This document shows, piece by piece, positions 4,585 to 5,138 of a DNA stretch of 5,138 nucleotides. The notes under the pieces are model-generated. The model worked only from the letters and a program-made list of their open reading frames with translations, was not told the DNA's origin and did no database searches. Source of the stretch: Bacillota bacterium (GTDB taxonomy: Bacteria > Bacillota > Clostridia > Christensenellales > CAG-138); assembly GCA_023451115.1 (NCBI GenBank), contig JAEXFV010000165.1, positions 1 through 5,138 of the forward strand, in the 5' to 3' direction. The position numbers and the translations under genes were made by a program. Position 1 is the stretch's first letter, and every line of letters starts with the position of its first letter.

Positions 4585-4660
4585 CTTTCCGGCCAGCTTA
4601 TCCGGGTTTGGCGGTTTTACGAAGCGGTTATGTGAAAACCTGGGGTGTTGGCCACCCTTT
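4585..4660 (-). repeat. Intergenic repeat, copy B (between trmK and the Nif3-like gene)
   Basis: Minus-strand blocks shared with copy A are AAGG-TGGCCAA, CAT, CGCTT, CGT, and CC-AAACCC. The first hairpin of copy A is not conserved. In place of the second, CCGCCA and TGGCCGG can pair with one bulge around a loop near 4601-4612. In one frame it reads RFVKPPNPDKLAGKK, close to FVKPPKPREVRGKE of copy A. That frame is open from a GTG at 4704, overlapping the trmK stop, to a TGA at 4516-4518 that overlaps the Nif3-like ATG (ATGA). No ribosome binding site precedes it, so I do not call it a gene. Confidence 0.55.
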
Positions 4661-4697
4661 ACCACCCAAAGCGCACTGCCTGCGAAAACGAAAAACG

Positions 4698-5138
4698 TTA
4701 CCACATCGCCCGGATCTGCTCCAGCGCCTGGATCTTCTGCTCCAGGGGCAAAGCGCCGCAGGTGCCGCTGGCTTCCAGCAGCCGTGCACGGTGCTGTCCC
4801 AGCATCTGCTCCAATAGAGGCAAAAATAGTGGGCTTCGGCTTTCCAATGCCCGGTGCCCCAAATCAAAAAATCCCTCAGGCCAGCCGGCCGGCAGGATAT
4901 CCTGTTGGTTTGCCACCACGGAAAACACCTGGTATAGCCGCCCGGCATCCCGCACCACCACGTCATCCACTACCCGGTAGCAGTGAAAAAACAAATAACT
5001 GCGAATATCCGCTACCGCCCGCATGGGTTGCAGCACCAAAAGGGCTGCGCCCTTCAACGGGGGGACGCAATCTTCCAGAATACGGGACATCAGCGTGCCC
5101 CCCATGCCGCAGATGGCCGCGGCCTGCACTTCGCCGGG
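4698..5138 (-). CDS. trmK: tRNA (adenine-22 N1)-methyltransferase TrmK, N-terminus outside the window
   Basis: 146 C-terminal residues are present; a full TrmK has about 230, so roughly 85 including the first SAM-binding motif lie beyond position 5138. The family enzyme transfers a methyl group from S-adenosylmethionine to N1 of adenine 22 in tRNA. The visible part has AAAICGMGGTLMSRIL (residues 6-21), matching the conserved IAGMGG segment that follows the Rossmann strands. Then come LLVLQPM and a DIRSYLFFHCYRVVDD stretch typical of the family's LQP and LR-L segments, with RLYQVFSVV as a late strand. The last third is a helical C-terminal domain, which in TrmK forms a coiled coil used for tRNA recognition. 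A Nif3-like gene directly downstream supports the assignment. The frame stays open to the window edge with no start needed inside. Confidence 0.9.
   Translation of the reverse strand, partial: PGEVQAAAICGMGGTLMSRILEDCVPPLKGAALLVLQPMRAVADIRSYLFFHCYRVVDDVVVRDAGRLYQVFSVVANQQDILPAGWPEGFFDLGHRALESRSPLFLPLLEQMLGQHRARLLEASGTCGALPLEQKIQALEQIRAMW

Noticed and set aside
1..5138. CRISPR array, tRNA genes, transposase or phage genes
   Set aside because: No regularly spaced direct repeats, cloverleaf, or mobile-element protein motifs were seen on either strand.

Overview
The window looks like part of a chromosome from a Clostridia-type Firmicute. The clues are a type A RNase P RNA (rnpB), the run trmK, nif3-like, C4 zinc-ribbon gene, rnpB (a familiar Firmicutes housekeeping neighbourhood), purine-rich GGAGG-type ribosome binding sites in front of every gene whose start is visible, and moderately GC-rich coding DNA. 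An Oscillospiraceae-like source is a guess; the sequence does not settle it. Every gene I can support lies on the minus strand, so the biological order runs from position 5138 down to 1.

Housekeeping block (5138 to 2474): the C-terminal two thirds of TrmK (tRNA m1A22 methyltransferase, cut by the window edge), a 178-nt gap with a repeat copy, a Nif3/DUF34-family metal-binding protein, a coiled-coil protein ending in a CxxC-CxxC zinc ribbon, a second repeat copy, and rnpB, about 352 nt long. TrmK and RNase P both act on tRNA. No terminator is visible between the three protein genes, so they may form one operon.

Middle (2473 to 1630): a third repeat copy, a small FMN nitroreductase-family gene, about 170 nt of gene-free DNA, and an intrinsic terminator on the minus strand.

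Last operon (1589 to 168): a strong sigma-A-type promoter, a palindromic probable operator, a TetR-family repressor, and 2 nt later an SGNH/GDSL hydrolase. The layout suggests a self-regulated repressor-enzyme pair. Beyond it lie a GC-rich hairpin, a perfect 28-bp palindrome that should terminate in both directions, and an 11-bp inverted repeat.

The least explained feature is a diverged dispersed repeat of about 76 to 79 nt. It has three copies in the same orientation (2870-2945, 2362-2440, 4585-4660), plus a doubtful fourth near 1-90. All lie in intergenic gaps and two bracket rnpB. The copies share short sequence blocks. At least two also share a translated peptide (FVKPPxP) in which most nucleotide differences are silent, so both a structured-RNA and a former-coding explanation deserve testing.
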